Assembly (NCBI GenBank): GCA_035525055.1
Contig: DATLEZ010000040.1
Location: 1 to 64,000 of the forward strand
From: DATEEG01 sp035525055
GTDB taxonomy: Bacteria > Actinomycetota > Acidimicrobiia > Spongiisociales > ZC4RG35
Direction of reading: 5' to 3'
Length of the DNA stretch: 64,000 nucleotides
Numbering within the stretch: position 1 is the stretch's first letter; each line of letters opens with the position of its first letter. The position numbers were made by a program, and so were the translations under genes. The notes beneath the pieces are model-generated. The model saw nothing but the letters and a program-made list of their open reading frames with translations, was not told where the DNA came from and ran no database searches. Positions 8,678 through 16,839 of the stretch are shown here, piece after piece.

Positions 8678-8700
8678 TGGCGCGGCCAGGAGTCGAACTC
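8678..8700 (-). repeat. tRNA 3'-end-like sequence, possible attachment-site remnant
   Basis: On the minus strand this 23-base stretch reads like the last part of a tRNA: GAGTTCGACTCC as the T-loop side, followed by acceptor-like TGGCCGCGCCA. The 5' side of the T-stem and the anticodon arm do not fold, so no intact tRNA exists here. Tyrosine integrases often leave such 3' tRNA ends as att remnants. The call rests on visual pattern only. Confidence 0.25.
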
Positions 8701-9269
8701 TTTGTTTCCTAAGGTCCGTCACAGGTCCGTGAGACGTTGCGGAACTACGACAAACGTCGGCAATCGACGCGATGAATCGGGCCTGCTTAGAGCAACTTTG
8801 ATGGTGGACCGTCAACCGTGGCCAGGGCCTAAACTGCCTTCACACGGCAGAAGTCGGTTTGCAGTTCCTACGACGCATCGGGACGCGACCATCAATGCCG
8901 CATACTTTGGTCGACTGGACGCGCTGTGGACGCGATTTCCTCAGAAACAACCCGAAAGGGCCAGAACCAATCGTGGCGAAAACGCCCATTGAGGCTGCCC
9001 TATCGCCATAAGGGCGGATACATATCGACCAGACGAGACGGTCTGAAAGACCGCAGGTCGCCGCTTCGATCCCGAAATACCGAATGGAGCCGCTGTTTCG
9101 GAGCGAGGCCTATGCCGGAGGCGGTGGGTAGCCAACATGCTGTCATGCACGTCTATCACCAAGATCACATGGTGGGCGATCATTTGATGAATTAACCGTT
9201 AGTGGTCAGCACTGCGCAGGACGGTTGGAGGAGCCCGCCTTTTTGGCTCGACTATTCCCGATGAGAGAA
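8701..9269. other. Intergenic stretch without a supportable gene
   Basis: About 570 bases hold only short, mutually overlapping frames. A 6-bp stem with loop GAA (CGGTCT-GAA-AGACCG) lies near 9038-9052 inside a vaguely tRNA-Phe-like context that does not fold fully. Otherwise I see nothing. Confidence 0.4.
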
Positions 9270-10057
9270 ATGCCTTCCACGGACTCTCGTTTCGGAACAG
9301 CGTATGACGATGTGTGGCAACACCGTCAACAACCACGACTGGGAAGATGACTGGGCATTTTACCGCAGGTCGCTTTGGTCTCCTCGAAAGCCCTGAGGAC
9401 GTTTTCCTGAGATTCCTTGCGGAGACGGTTCATCCCGCGGTGCGCAACCCCGAACTAGCGAAGGCTCTGGTTGACTCCTACAACGGCCATCTTCGGGGTA
9501 GATGGGTTCGAACTGCACGAGATCAAAACCATTTCGGGCAAGCCGGTGTATGGCGCTCGCAGCCTTGTGGAGGGCTCAGCCGCTGTATCCCAACTGCGCT
9601 CCGAGGCCCAACGGGTGGACGCGGGATACATCAGCCAACAGATCACTCGCATGGATACAGCATCAGCGCCGATCCCGAGCTGGCAATCGGCACTGCAAAG
9701 GAGCTCGTCGAAACAGCCTGCAAAACGGTCCTCGACGACCTTCAAATACCCTTTGAAGCACGGGATGATCTTCCCAAATTGGTGAGGGCCACGGCTAAGG
9801 CACTTGAGCGACCGCACACCGATATCCCAGACGCCGCCAAGGCTTCGGACAGCATTCGCCGTCTCCTAAGCAACCTTCTAACGATCGCGGACGCATTGGC
9901 TCAGCTACGGAACGCATACGGAACGGGGCACGGCCGGTCTGCAAAGGCAAAGGTACTCCAGCCCCGGCACGCTCGGCTCGACGTGGGTGCCGCAGCAACA
10001 CTCTCAACCTTCCTGTTCGAGACGCACGCCGAGCGAACAAGCCGACGAGTGACCTGA
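9270..10057 (+). pseudogene. Abortive-infection (Abi-C, HEPN-type) protein with several frameshifts
   Basis: The readable product starts at ATG 9270 (MPSTDSRFGTAYDDVWQHR) and must change frame near 9328 to read VNNHDWEDDWAFY. It changes again near 9365 (RFGLLESPEDVFLRFLAETV), then shifts at a G4 run near 9500 (VDGFELHEIKTISGKPVYGA), and returns to the previous frame near 9662 (SADPELAIGTAKELVETACK). The C-terminal half is a good Abi-C domain ending with L-R-N-A-Y-G-T-G-H-G, the HEPN R-x6-H motif. An uninterrupted 247-codon frame from 9314 exists, but about 55 of its central residues are out of register. It is likely an inactive defence gene. Confidence 0.72.
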
Positions 10058-10209
10058 ACTCAATGGGTTGACTGTGGAGACTTCAGGTGACTCTGGCCTA
10101 GGCTGAGTCAGCGCGCAGCCCGGGCCGCAGGACGACCTCTGCATTGCCTCGCTTAGTGCGTTCGGCGTTGGTGCTCCTCGTCGACTGCCCATACCGAACT
10201 CAGGTTCCC

Positions 10210-10901
10210 TTACGACTCTGTCTTCCCCAGACGCTGGTCGACACGATCCAGAATCCGCATTAGGAGGCTTGCAGTCTGCACCGCCTCGGAGGCCTCCGTC
10301 ACGTCGTCATAGTTAACTTCCCGGTGCCCGACGGGATTGCGGAAAACAGCGTATGCACCCGCGAAGAGTGCACGCGTCCCTTCCTGCTCCCCCTTGGCCA
10401 TACCCGGGTCGATCAGCGGGCCGGTAGGTCCAAAGGCCTTATTCATAAGGTCGACGCCGGAGACATCGTCTCCGAGTTTCCGAGCATTCGGACCCGCACT
10501 TCCACAGCCTTCATCGAGACGAACACTCCTTGCTCGTATTCCCCGATCAGGAACTGAGGCCGGGCCTTGGCTTCGATGATTGGATGTGTTCCGGCTTGAA
10601 GGCGTTCAGTGGCATAAAATGTCTCTGGGCCGTCCGCGACCACCTTCCGCCCGGTACGTGTGACGAAAATTGCGCCATCTGCCGTTTGGCCCGGCTTTCT
10701 GGCTATTAGCGCTCGGGAGCGAAGCCAGGTCAGCGCCTCCGAAATTGCATCAAGGGCTTCGCCCTTCCTGTACTTCTCCTCAGCCTTCAAGAGATAGTTG
10801 TTTTCGTGCCATTCCTCTGTGTTTACGAGATCGGCCAGGACGAGCAATCCGAGCTGATCCACAGGCAGCGCAAGGAGTCGCTCCGTTGCAAGATCGATCA
10901 T
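10210..10901 (-). pseudogene. TIGR02391-family (HEPN-type) protein with one frameshift
   Basis: The N-terminal frame, from ATG 10901, has a helical start, E-K-Y-R-K-G-E-A, and EAKARPQFLIGEYEQGVF, then V-S-M-K-A-V-E-V-R-V-R. It stops early at 10443. The family continuation (GVDLMNKAFGPTGPLIDPG, then GTRALFAGAYAVFRNPVGH) is in the next frame and ends at 10210. One missing base near 10450-10465 explains the break. R-N-P-V-G-H is the R-x4-H HEPN motif. Full family length (about 230 residues) is recovered if the shift is repaired. The family is widespread in defence and prophage settings. Confidence 0.75.
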
Positions 10902-11016
10902 CGGCCTCAGTATCGCATCCTGGTCGTCGGAGACGAACAGCGAAGCCGACAGCGTTAGACCGTCGCATCGTGGACTTCCATCGAACCGAGCTGGCTACGG
11001 GCAACAGATGTAATAG

Positions 11017-11271
11017 TCAGCCCGGACGTCGGCCTCGTTGTATCCATCCGGTGACGACGCCCACCGGGATGAGCAGGATCGAACCGGGCGGATCGTCTTG
11101 AACTTGGAAGTACACCATGTCACCAACATGGACCCTTGCACCTTCCATCACCTCTTTTGGCAGGGCGAGCTGGCGGTTCTTCGCGATTTCCTTGGGACCA
11201 TGTGGTGGATTCTTCGACACCGGTGACAAATCAGTCCTAATATTCGGAGTATTCCTAATATTCTGCACCAT
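11017..11271 (-). CDS. AbrB/SpoVT-type DNA-binding protein
   Basis: The product is 84 residues from ATG 11271, or about 65 from an in-frame GTG near 11215 that would leave the upstream repeats non-coding. K-N-R-Q-L-A-L-P-K-E-V, followed by G-A-R-V-H-V-G-D-M-V-Y-F, is the swapped-hairpin AbrB pattern (basic residue, L-P-K, G-D). Such proteins are antitoxins or transition-state regulators. It is divergently placed against the PRTase-like gene at 11289, with only 17 bp between starts, so it may regulate that gene and itself. Confidence 0.58.
   Translation of the reverse strand: MVQNIRNTPNIRTDLSPVSKNPPHGPKEIAKNRQLALPKEVMEGARVHVGDMVYFQVQDDPPGSILLIPVGVVTGWIQRGRRPG
11236..11263. promoter_or_regulatory. 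Direct repeat CCTAATATTC x2, possible operator
   Basis: Two identical CCTAATATTC decamers lie 18 bp apart (start to start) in AT-rich DNA between the divergent AbrB-like and PRTase-like genes. TAATAT could serve as a -10 element for the rightward gene, whose Shine-Dalgarno GGAGG is at about 11278-11282. The spacing fits a dimeric regulator on one face of the helix. No binding evidence is available. Confidence 0.33.
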
Positions 11272-11288
11272 TTGCAACGGAGGCGCCA

Positions 11289-11729
11289 GTGAAACTTGAG
11301 GAGATCGCCGAAGCAGCAGATCGCTTGTCGCTCGAGGACCCCGATTGGGGCCTGGTTGCGGCTGGCCTTGGGGATGCTCTGGAGGCCGAGCTTGCCGGAC
11401 CAGGCGTGATGGAGAGAGTCGCTCGAGGAATCGCGTCCTCAGCTGAACGAATGGGATGTAGCTATTTGGTCGGAGCCTCTCCGACCGGCGACCGCATAGC
11501 TGCGGTGGCCAGCGTGCTGTCAGGCAATGGTCTCGGCTACCTAACGGGGAGTCCGCCACTCGAAGGTTCGATCGGAATCGTGGAAGGCTTTGTTGCAACC
11601 GGGTGGGGTATAAGATACAAGGCTGAACAACTTCGCCGACTGGGCGCGACCGAAGTAATTGCTTTCATTATTGCGAGTGGGGGAAGCGCCGATCTACACG
11701 ACGTGGTCGATGAAATAGTCGTCAGCTAG
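11289..11729 (+). CDS. Phosphoribosyltransferase-like protein
   Basis: GTG 11289 with GGAGG 7 bp upstream gives 146 residues. After a helical N-terminus comes SYLVGASPTGDRIAAVASVL. It is followed by IGIVEGFVATGWGIRYKAEQ and GATEVIAFII, which follow the strand-PRPP-loop-helix-strand order of type I PRTases. The acidic pair of the PRPP loop is degenerate (E-G-F-V-A-T-G instead of D-D-x-x-x-T-G), so binding without catalysis is possible. The 3' end overlaps the convergent gene 11694-12194 by 36 bp. It is probably part of the kinase-associated module. Confidence 0.55.
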   Translation: MKLEEIAEAADRLSLEDPDWGLVAAGLGDALEAELAGPGVMERVARGIASSAERMGCSYLVGASPTGDRIAAVASVLSGNGLGYLTGSPPLEGSIGIVEGFVATGWGIRYKAEQLRRLGATEVIAFIIASGGSADLHDVVDEIVVS

Positions 11730-12194
11730 ATGGGCACCTGCCAGTACGCAAGCGGCCAACGCTGCCGCCGCAGCCTCTCCGAAGTCCGGACCAACCAAAT
11801 CATTGCCTTTGCTGTCGGCGTTCTCTTTACTAACGCCGAGCAGTAGCGCAATCTGATGACCCGTCTTGATCTCTACGATTGGGCTCGTTTCTCGAAGCGA
11901 CGCTGCGATCGCTCCTTCGACGCGCAACCTGATCTTGTACGCGTCGTCCGCTGCCGCCCTTCGCTGGTTGAAGTCGGCAGTTCGAATCACTGCCGCCGCT
12001 AGGCCGAGAGGCTGAATTGCTGTCCGCATCTGCGTAACAAGATTCCACAAATGCATGGCTGGCGTCTCATTGGCGTCGGCCCGGTACGTAAAGAGGTGAC
12101 CAACTCGTGTTTCATCGTCATCGAAACGAGTGAGGACGGCGACGACAACAGGTCGAAGCAACCGGACCCGGCACGAAACACCCAAGGCCAGCAC
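11694..12194 (-). CDS. RNase H-fold-like hypothetical protein
   Basis: The product is up to 166 residues; starts further in are possible, for example the methionine of AMHLWNLVTQMR. The part I trust reads AAAVIRTADFNQRRAAADDA, VEGAIAASLRE and, at the end, DFGEAAAAALAACVLAGAHL. The alternation of strands with a late Ala-rich helix recalls RuvC/RNase H-like proteins, but the acidic triad is not confidently placed. It is divergent from the kinase at 12218 (23 bp between starts) and overlaps the PRTase-like gene tail to tail. This close packing suggests a common function. Confidence 0.48.
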   Translation of the reverse strand: MLALGVSCRVRLLRPVVVAVLTRFDDDETRVGHLFTYRADANETPAMHLWNLVTQMRTAIQPLGLAAAVIRTADFNQRRAAADDAYKIRLRVEGAIAASLRETSPIVEIKTGHQIALLLGVSKENADSKGNDLVGPDFGEAAAAALAACVLAGAHLADDYFIDHVV

Positions 12195-12217
12195 CTTCGA
12201 AATCTAGTGTCGTCAAT

Positions 12218-13231
12218 GTGTTTGCAGGCCGCTACCAGATCCAAGATCGGCTTGGCTCTGGAGGTTTCGGAACGGTTTATCGAGCTTACGATCACAACCT
12301 CGGACGAGAGGTCGCGCTCAAGCTGTTCCGCCAAGCCGACCCCGCAAGCCTCGCCCTGTGGGAAGCGCGTGTTTTGGTGGCGTTGGAAAGCGACCACGTG
12401 TTGCGGGTCCTGAATGCTGGCATTCATCAGGACATCCCGTTCCTTGTGACCCTGGTGGCTGCTCTACGGTCGACCGAGGATCAACTCACGGTTCAGCCCA
12501 GGGGGATAAGAGCCGACCTGGTCATCCGATGGAGTCGCCATTGTCTGATCGGGGTTCGCTTGTGCCACGAGTACCAACTCGTCCATCGCGACATCGCACC
12601 GTCCAACATCTTTCTCGACAGCGAGCATCACGCGCGTTTGGGAGATTTTGGTGTAGCCGCGACAGTTGCGGCCGATGGCACAGCTCCCTCGCAAGGCAAA
12701 CTTCGAATTCGGGCGCCGGAGGCCTATACCGATGGTCATGTCACGCAGCAATCGGACCTCTACTCAGTCGGTGTGACAATGTGGAGGCTCATCACTGGGG
12801 CATGGCCTTTCGAAGCAGAAACAGATGCAGCTCTTATTGATGCGATTGTGAATCAGAGGCTCGTTCGATTGCGTGACCTGGCTCCGCACGTGCCTCAACG
12901 CCTGGCGCTCTTTGTAGAACATGCGATGGCGAGGCAACCCGAATCCCGTTACAGGCATGCCGCTGAGATGCTTGACTCCCTTGCGAGATTGGCACCACTT
13001 CGGCGCGCATGGGTTGAAGTGGCTCCAGGCCCTGGCGAAGACAGAGTTTGGCGGAGTTTCGCCACCAACACGCAATCGCCTCTCGTGGTTACGACCTCAA
13101 ACCCCGGACGAGGAACGTGGACTGTCGTAACCCGATGGCAACATTCAGGACGCAGACTCCGAGACTTCTGTTCCAACGGGCCGAGGGCCACACTAGGCAG
13201 TCGACTGCGATCGATATTTGACAACGCTTAG
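12218..13231 (+). CDS. Hanks-type serine/threonine protein kinase
   Basis: This 337-residue protein has a full kinase core: G-loop G13-S-G-G-F-G-T-V-Y, ATP Lys35 in VALKLF, helix-C Glu49, catalytic H-R-D125-I-A-P-S-N130, D143-F-G and A-P-E168. All catalytic residues are present. The C-terminal 90 residues after the kinase fold are basic, with no membrane helix, PASTA or other recognised domain, so it is cytoplasmic. GTG 12218 is the first start in frame after a stop. It is divergent from the RNase H-like gene. Kinases in accessory islands are known in abortive phage defence; that role is inference here. Confidence 0.8.
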   Translation: MFAGRYQIQDRLGSGGFGTVYRAYDHNLGREVALKLFRQADPASLALWEARVLVALESDHVLRVLNAGIHQDIPFLVTLVAALRSTEDQLTVQPRGIRADLVIRWSRHCLIGVRLCHEYQLVHRDIAPSNIFLDSEHHARLGDFGVAATVAADGTAPSQGKLRIRAPEAYTDGHVTQQSDLYSVGVTMWRLITGAWPFEAETDAALIDAIVNQRLVRLRDLAPHVPQRLALFVEHAMARQPESRYRHAAEMLDSLARLAPLRRAWVEVAPGPGEDRVWRSFATNTQSPLVVTTSNPGRGTWTVVTRWQHSGRRLRDFCSNGPRATLGSRLRSIFDNA

Positions 13232-13484
13232 CGAGGCGCCGAATCCGCGCATCTCATCGAACTCGAAGACTCAAATAGGACAGGAGATAACTGGACGGGC
13301 GGCGGAGTCGCTCTACTCAGTCATTCGCTGGATATTCGCTTGCTTGCACACCGTTAGGCCCTGCTTGCTTGCCAAGCATCCAAGGGCGCCGAGTCGTCTG
13401 GCGATGTCGTATAGGATGACCGGCTGGCTGGTCCAGGAGTGAGGGGTCCAGGATTGGCCACGCCTCCTTTGAGGGCGACGATTA

Positions 13485-13769
13485 TTAGCGGGGCGAGGTC
13501 CGCGTTCGAGGAGGTCGCGCGGCGTCGTAATGAACTCGGCACAGCCCTCGACCAACGTGGCGACGGCCGCAGCCTTCGACCGAGCAGAGCCGCGGGGACC
13601 GAAGGAGAGCAGGACCGCTCGACCCTCGGTACGAACGGACCGGGCCGAGGGGATCACCCAGCCGGAGGAAGCGTTGGTAATGCTTTGGACACCAACCGCG
13701 GGAGACCCGCCGTTCCGAGCAGCCCTCGATCGAGCAAGGACGAATCCCCCAAGTGTCAGCCTTCGCCAA
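13485..13769 (-). CDS. Small protein with two CxxxxC...CxxH zinc motifs
   Basis: TTG 13769 is chosen because AGGAGG lies 8 bp upstream. The product has 94 residues. Two similar zinc-binding repeats are present: C-S-I-E-G-C then C-P-K-H-Y (residues ~12-30), and C-S-V-E-G-C then C-R-V-H-Y (residues ~62-80). The first is followed by RFLRLGDP, a motif common in actinophage HNH and DNA-binding proteins. It is second in a two-gene leftward operon, 12 bp after the 65-residue gene. A nucleic-acid-binding role is likely; the target is unknown. Confidence 0.68.
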   Translation of the reverse strand: MAKADTWGIRPCSIEGCSERRVSRGWCPKHYQRFLRLGDPLGPVRSYRGSSGPALLRSPRLCSVEGCGRRHVGRGLCRVHYDAARPPRTRTSPR

Positions 13770-13781
13770 TCGCCCTCCTAA

Positions 13782-13979
13782 TCACTGCGCTCGAGCCTTA
13801 CCCGCAGCTGTCAGCCGGTCCGCTCCCAACCCGGTCGACTCGGTGTAGCCGGCGGCACGGGCGAAGTTCCAGGCGCCTCTGACTTCATCCTCAGTGTGGC
13901 CGGCCGCCATCAACTGCTGTGAGGCGAGGCGGGGGTCGGGTCCGGCGAGGATCGCCAGCAGTCGGTCGACGAGTTCCAT
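13782..13979 (-). CDS. Small helical hypothetical protein (65 residues)
   Basis: ATG 13979 has GGAGG about 10 bp upstream. The protein is all-helical (MELVDRLLAILAGPD, then QQLMAAGHTEDEVRGAWNFA) with a C-terminal basic helix. It reads like a UBA- or RuvA-C-terminal-like three-helix bundle. The zinc-finger gene follows 12 bp after its stop, so the pair forms an operon. The function is unknown. Confidence 0.6.
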   Translation of the reverse strand: MELVDRLLAILAGPDPRLASQQLMAAGHTEDEVRGAWNFARAAGYTESTGLGADRLTAAGKARAQ

Positions 13980-14070
13980 GGTTTAGAGCCTCCATGGGCT
14001 GCCGTACCTCCTGGGGGAGACGATAGCGACAATCAGATAGTCTCATGCCTATACGAGGGGGTGCCATCCT

Positions 14071-14643
14071 GTGCGTCGAGGTTTGATCCTGACCCTGATC
14101 TTGGTCGCGTGTAGCGGGACCGCGTATACAACCACCCTGGCGCCTGAGACCGCCACCAGCCGTGCAACTACAACGGCTCCGACGACCACGATGGTGCCGA
14201 TCGCTCCCTTGGGTATGTCAGTTGCTGACATCGCTAACCGTTGGAACGCGGCCGCGGCAGAGGCATCGAGCGATCGACTCATCAACGGGGCAATACCGGC
14301 GGTCAGGACAGCGGATGGTTACTCCGCCCACACATGGACGTTCACGGATCGACTGACCCTTGAAGCCATTAGCGACGGTGCGGAAGTGGGCGAACTCATT
14401 CTGAGGTTGGTACCAGCTGGTGCCGAATCGGATGCCGACTCGACCTTGGCAATGCTGACCGACATTCTCACGTTTCTAGTCACTGTCGATTCAGCTTTGG
14501 AGGCAGGGTCACGGGGTGACATCCTCCAGGACTTGGTCCAACTCAACGGGATTGATGTCGATACGGAGGTCACCCGCAATGGGATCGTCTACTCGATGAA
14601 CAATTCCAGCGGGCTGATTGTTCTGAGCGCCTCCCGGCCCTGA
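14071..14643 (+). CDS. Secreted lipoprotein of unknown function
   Basis: GTG 14071 starts MRRGLILTLILVACSG, a type II signal with lipobox LVAC (Cys14). A Thr/Ala-rich linker to about residue 45 is followed by a helical and mixed domain (GMSVADIANRWNAAAAEASS, LILRLVPAGAESDADSTLAM). The mature domain has the layout of small periplasmic-side sensor or inhibitor lipoproteins. The N-terminal signal plus Thr-linker design is the same as in the damaged gene at 7549-8046. The Mrr-like membrane nuclease follows 13 bp downstream in the same direction. Confidence 0.7.
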   Translation: MRRGLILTLILVACSGTAYTTTLAPETATSRATTTAPTTTMVPIAPLGMSVADIANRWNAAAAEASSDRLINGAIPAVRTADGYSAHTWTFTDRLTLEAISDGAEVGELILRLVPAGAESDADSTLAMLTDILTFLVTVDSALEAGSRGDILQDLVQLNGIDVDTEVTRNGIVYSMNNSSGLIVLSASRP

Positions 14644-14656
14644 AAGGTCCGGGTAC

Positions 14657-15247
14657 ATGGAAGGCAATCACCAGCCACTCGTCGCACCTCCGCGACGGAA
14701 CATAGAAAACCACCGGGATGCAGAGTTGTTTGTAGCGGAATGGATGCATTGGCTCGGCTGGGCAGGGGCGTCGGCAACCGCCCCTACCTCAGATGGAGGT
14801 GTTGACGTTGCCTCCAGCGGCGCCGTGGCTCAGGTCAAGTACGGTTCAGCCAGGGTCGGGCGTCCGGCGCTTCAGGCCCTCTTTGGCGCTGCCCAGGCTC
14901 TCGGCAAGCGCGCACTCTTCTTCTCTGCAGGTGGGTTTTCGCCTCAAGCGATCACCTGGGGGAACCAAGTAGGCATGGCCCTATTCGGTTTTGACTCGAC
15001 CGGCGAGGTGCGAGCGGTCAATTCCGCCGCAACGGCCCTGTTGCGTGAGGCGAAGGGCCTGCCCCCACCCCGCAACTGGACGTGGCTGATCTTTGTGATA
15101 CTGCTTGTTCCAGTCGCTTATTGCGGGAAGGTCGGATTCGATATCGCCGGCTTTTGGGGTTCGTTCTTCGGAGCCCTCCTTGGGATGGCAATATCCGGCG
15201 GAATTGCCAACTCCATCCAGGCCTTGGCTAAAGGTCTGAAGCCCTGA
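14657..15247 (+). CDS. Mrr-like restriction endonuclease with C-terminal membrane helices
   Basis: Residues ~20-115 form a PD-(D/E)XK fold of the Mrr type. The helix AELFVAEWMHWLGW leads to D-G-G-V-D-V (catalytic Asp), then A-Q-V-K-Y (Gln/Lys variant of the E-x-K motif), and helix GRPALQALFGAAQA. Two transmembrane helices follow (WTWLIFVILLVPVAYCG and a Gly/Ala-rich FFGALLGMAISGGI), placing the nuclease at the inner membrane face. It could cut incoming foreign or modified DNA. It is 13 bp after the lipoprotein gene, probably co-transcribed. The substrate is unknown. Confidence 0.72.
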   Translation: MEGNHQPLVAPPRRNIENHRDAELFVAEWMHWLGWAGASATAPTSDGGVDVASSGAVAQVKYGSARVGRPALQALFGAAQALGKRALFFSAGGFSPQAITWGNQVGMALFGFDSTGEVRAVNSAATALLREAKGLPPPRNWTWLIFVILLVPVAYCGKVGFDIAGFWGSFFGALLGMAISGGIANSIQALAKGLKP

Positions 15248-15547
15248 GAACGCGCCAGAACGGACCCCCTCGAGTAGCCCCCTCAGGCTCTGGCAACTTT
15301 TGGTGACGCTTGCTTGGGCACCGCGGTGGCGCTTGCTCGGACACCCCGGAATTGGGTGCCGCTTCCCTCCTGAACCCGCGTAGAAGGACAAGGACCTACT
15401 TCAAGGAACCTCGGCAAGAGTCGGCTGTCTCCCGGCGAGACCGTGATATCACCTTTCATTACCAGCACCCCCGGTTAGTCTTCTCGGACGAGAGCCATGA
15501 CATGACGCGCCTGCCCGCCGTTGCCTTGCGATCTCCAGTTGCCCAGG

Positions 15548-16360
15548 ATGCTTGACGATCTACCCAATTTTACCAATCCGCCGGTTGTCGAGCGAGCACT
15601 CTCAGTCGCTTTCTCTCCACTGGAAGGACTCTCGATCGCCCACCTGGCCAAATTCTGGTCCCGGGTAGAAAAGGAATTTCCTCGAGCCCACAGTCAACCG
15701 CCCTATGAGATGCCAATAGAGCGACTAGACGGGCCGCCGGGTCTGCCCAGTATCGAGCTCCGTCTGGAGACAACGATTCGGCCTCGCATGCTGTTCGTAA
15801 CCGAGGATGACCAAGAACTGATCCAGGTTCAAGCAGATTGGTTCGCGTTCAATTGGCGGCGGCCTTCGGGGGCATCGGTCGAATACTCAAGATACCCAAC
15901 CGGGCGCGAGAGGTTCGAGACGTACTTCGACAAATTCCTAGCGTTCGTTGAAGAGACCCAAACAGGCAAGATCGTTCCGCATCAATGCGAAGTGACTTAC
16001 ATCAATCATGTTCCGTCTTCCTTGTCCGAGCTCGATCAGTTGTCTCAAAAGGTAACTCTGGTCAATTCTCCGGATTTGGCTGCGCCCGCAAGATCGGTTG
16101 AAGGAGTCCAGTACGCGATGTCGATGCGACTCTCGGATCCCAACTTGGGCGACTTTGGGCGACTCCATCTTCAAATCCAACCTGGCGCTACCAGTGACGG
16201 TAAGTCGTTGTACGTCATTACTTTGACGGCCAGAGGACGGCCGCTTGGACACGGAACTGAGGGCGTTCTTGGCTTTTTCGACCTTGGTCGCAAAGCAATC
16301 GTCCGCAATTTTGTTTCGTTTACGACCGAGTCAATGCATCGTGTCTGGGGACTCTCGTAG
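15548..16360 (+). CDS. TIGR04255-family protein
   Basis: ATG 15548 gives about 270 residues. The opening FTNPPVVERALSVAFSPLEG and the following GLSIAHLAKFWSRVEKEFP are the diagnostic start of TIGR04255, a sporadically distributed family of unknown biochemical function. The mid-part has the expected Q-x-Q-x-D-W-F-A-F-N-W-R strand. It is the first gene of a tight trio: its TAG stop overlaps the GTG of the next gene by one base. Families of this type often occur in accessory defence or toxin loci. Confidence 0.75.
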   Translation: MLDDLPNFTNPPVVERALSVAFSPLEGLSIAHLAKFWSRVEKEFPRAHSQPPYEMPIERLDGPPGLPSIELRLETTIRPRMLFVTEDDQELIQVQADWFAFNWRRPSGASVEYSRYPTGRERFETYFDKFLAFVEETQTGKIVPHQCEVTYINHVPSSLSELDQLSQKVTLVNSPDLAAPARSVEGVQYAMSMRLSDPNLGDFGRLHLQIQPGATSDGKSLYVITLTARGRPLGHGTEGVLGFFDLGRKAIVRNFVSFTTESMHRVWGLS

Positions 16361-16821
16361 TGGCATCTGTCAGGGTGAGTTCGTTAATGGATCCCAAATC
16401 CGCTCAGACCTCATCGCCATCAGGATGGGACCTTGGCGGAGGGGCAGGTATCGTCGCTGTTACCTTCTGGACTTCGAGTCAGCGGGATCCGTGGCACCCG
16501 TATGCAGTCGACCGGATCAAACGAGCGTTTATTCGTCTTGACGATTGGGACGGAGAGGGGTCGCTGGCGGTAACTCCCATCGCCGCTAGAAGGGCAGCCC
16601 GACTCGCCGAGGTCCTAGATGATGCGGACCTCATAAGACCATTCGTAACGTCAGGAAGCGAAGGCGGAATCATATTTGAGTGGGTAACCGCTGATTTCTC
16701 CTTGGAGCTCGAAGTGACGCCAACCGGGCGCCTTGAAGGCTCTTACCGAGATCCAACACAGTTCTGGCGAGCCGACGCAACTGATCCCAGGGTCCAGGAA
16801 GCTCTATCTCGGCTCCGATAG
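16360..16821 (+). CDS. Hypothetical protein, second gene of the TIGR04255 trio
   Basis: GTG at 16360 overlaps the upstream stop. The 153-residue product has a disordered first 25 residues, then AVDRIKRAFIRLDDWDGEGS and PIAARRAARLAEVLDDADLI. It ends with an acidic beta-rich part (FEWVTADFSLELEVTPTGRL). The central L-D-D-W-D-G-E-G pattern recurs in small proteins paired with TIGR04255 and in some phage-type operons, but I cannot name a function. Coupled translation with both neighbours is likely. Confidence 0.62.
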   Translation: MASVRVSSLMDPKSAQTSSPSGWDLGGGAGIVAVTFWTSSQRDPWHPYAVDRIKRAFIRLDDWDGEGSLAVTPIAARRAARLAEVLDDADLIRPFVTSGSEGGIIFEWVTADFSLELEVTPTGRLEGSYRDPTQFWRADATDPRVQEALSRLR

Positions 16822-16839
16822 GGCCCCGGCGGAGGGTGC

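Noticed and set aside
9032..9085. A tRNA-Phe-like gene
   Set aside because: There is a GAA-loop hairpin and a TTCGATC-like stretch, but the T-stem and acceptor do not pair.
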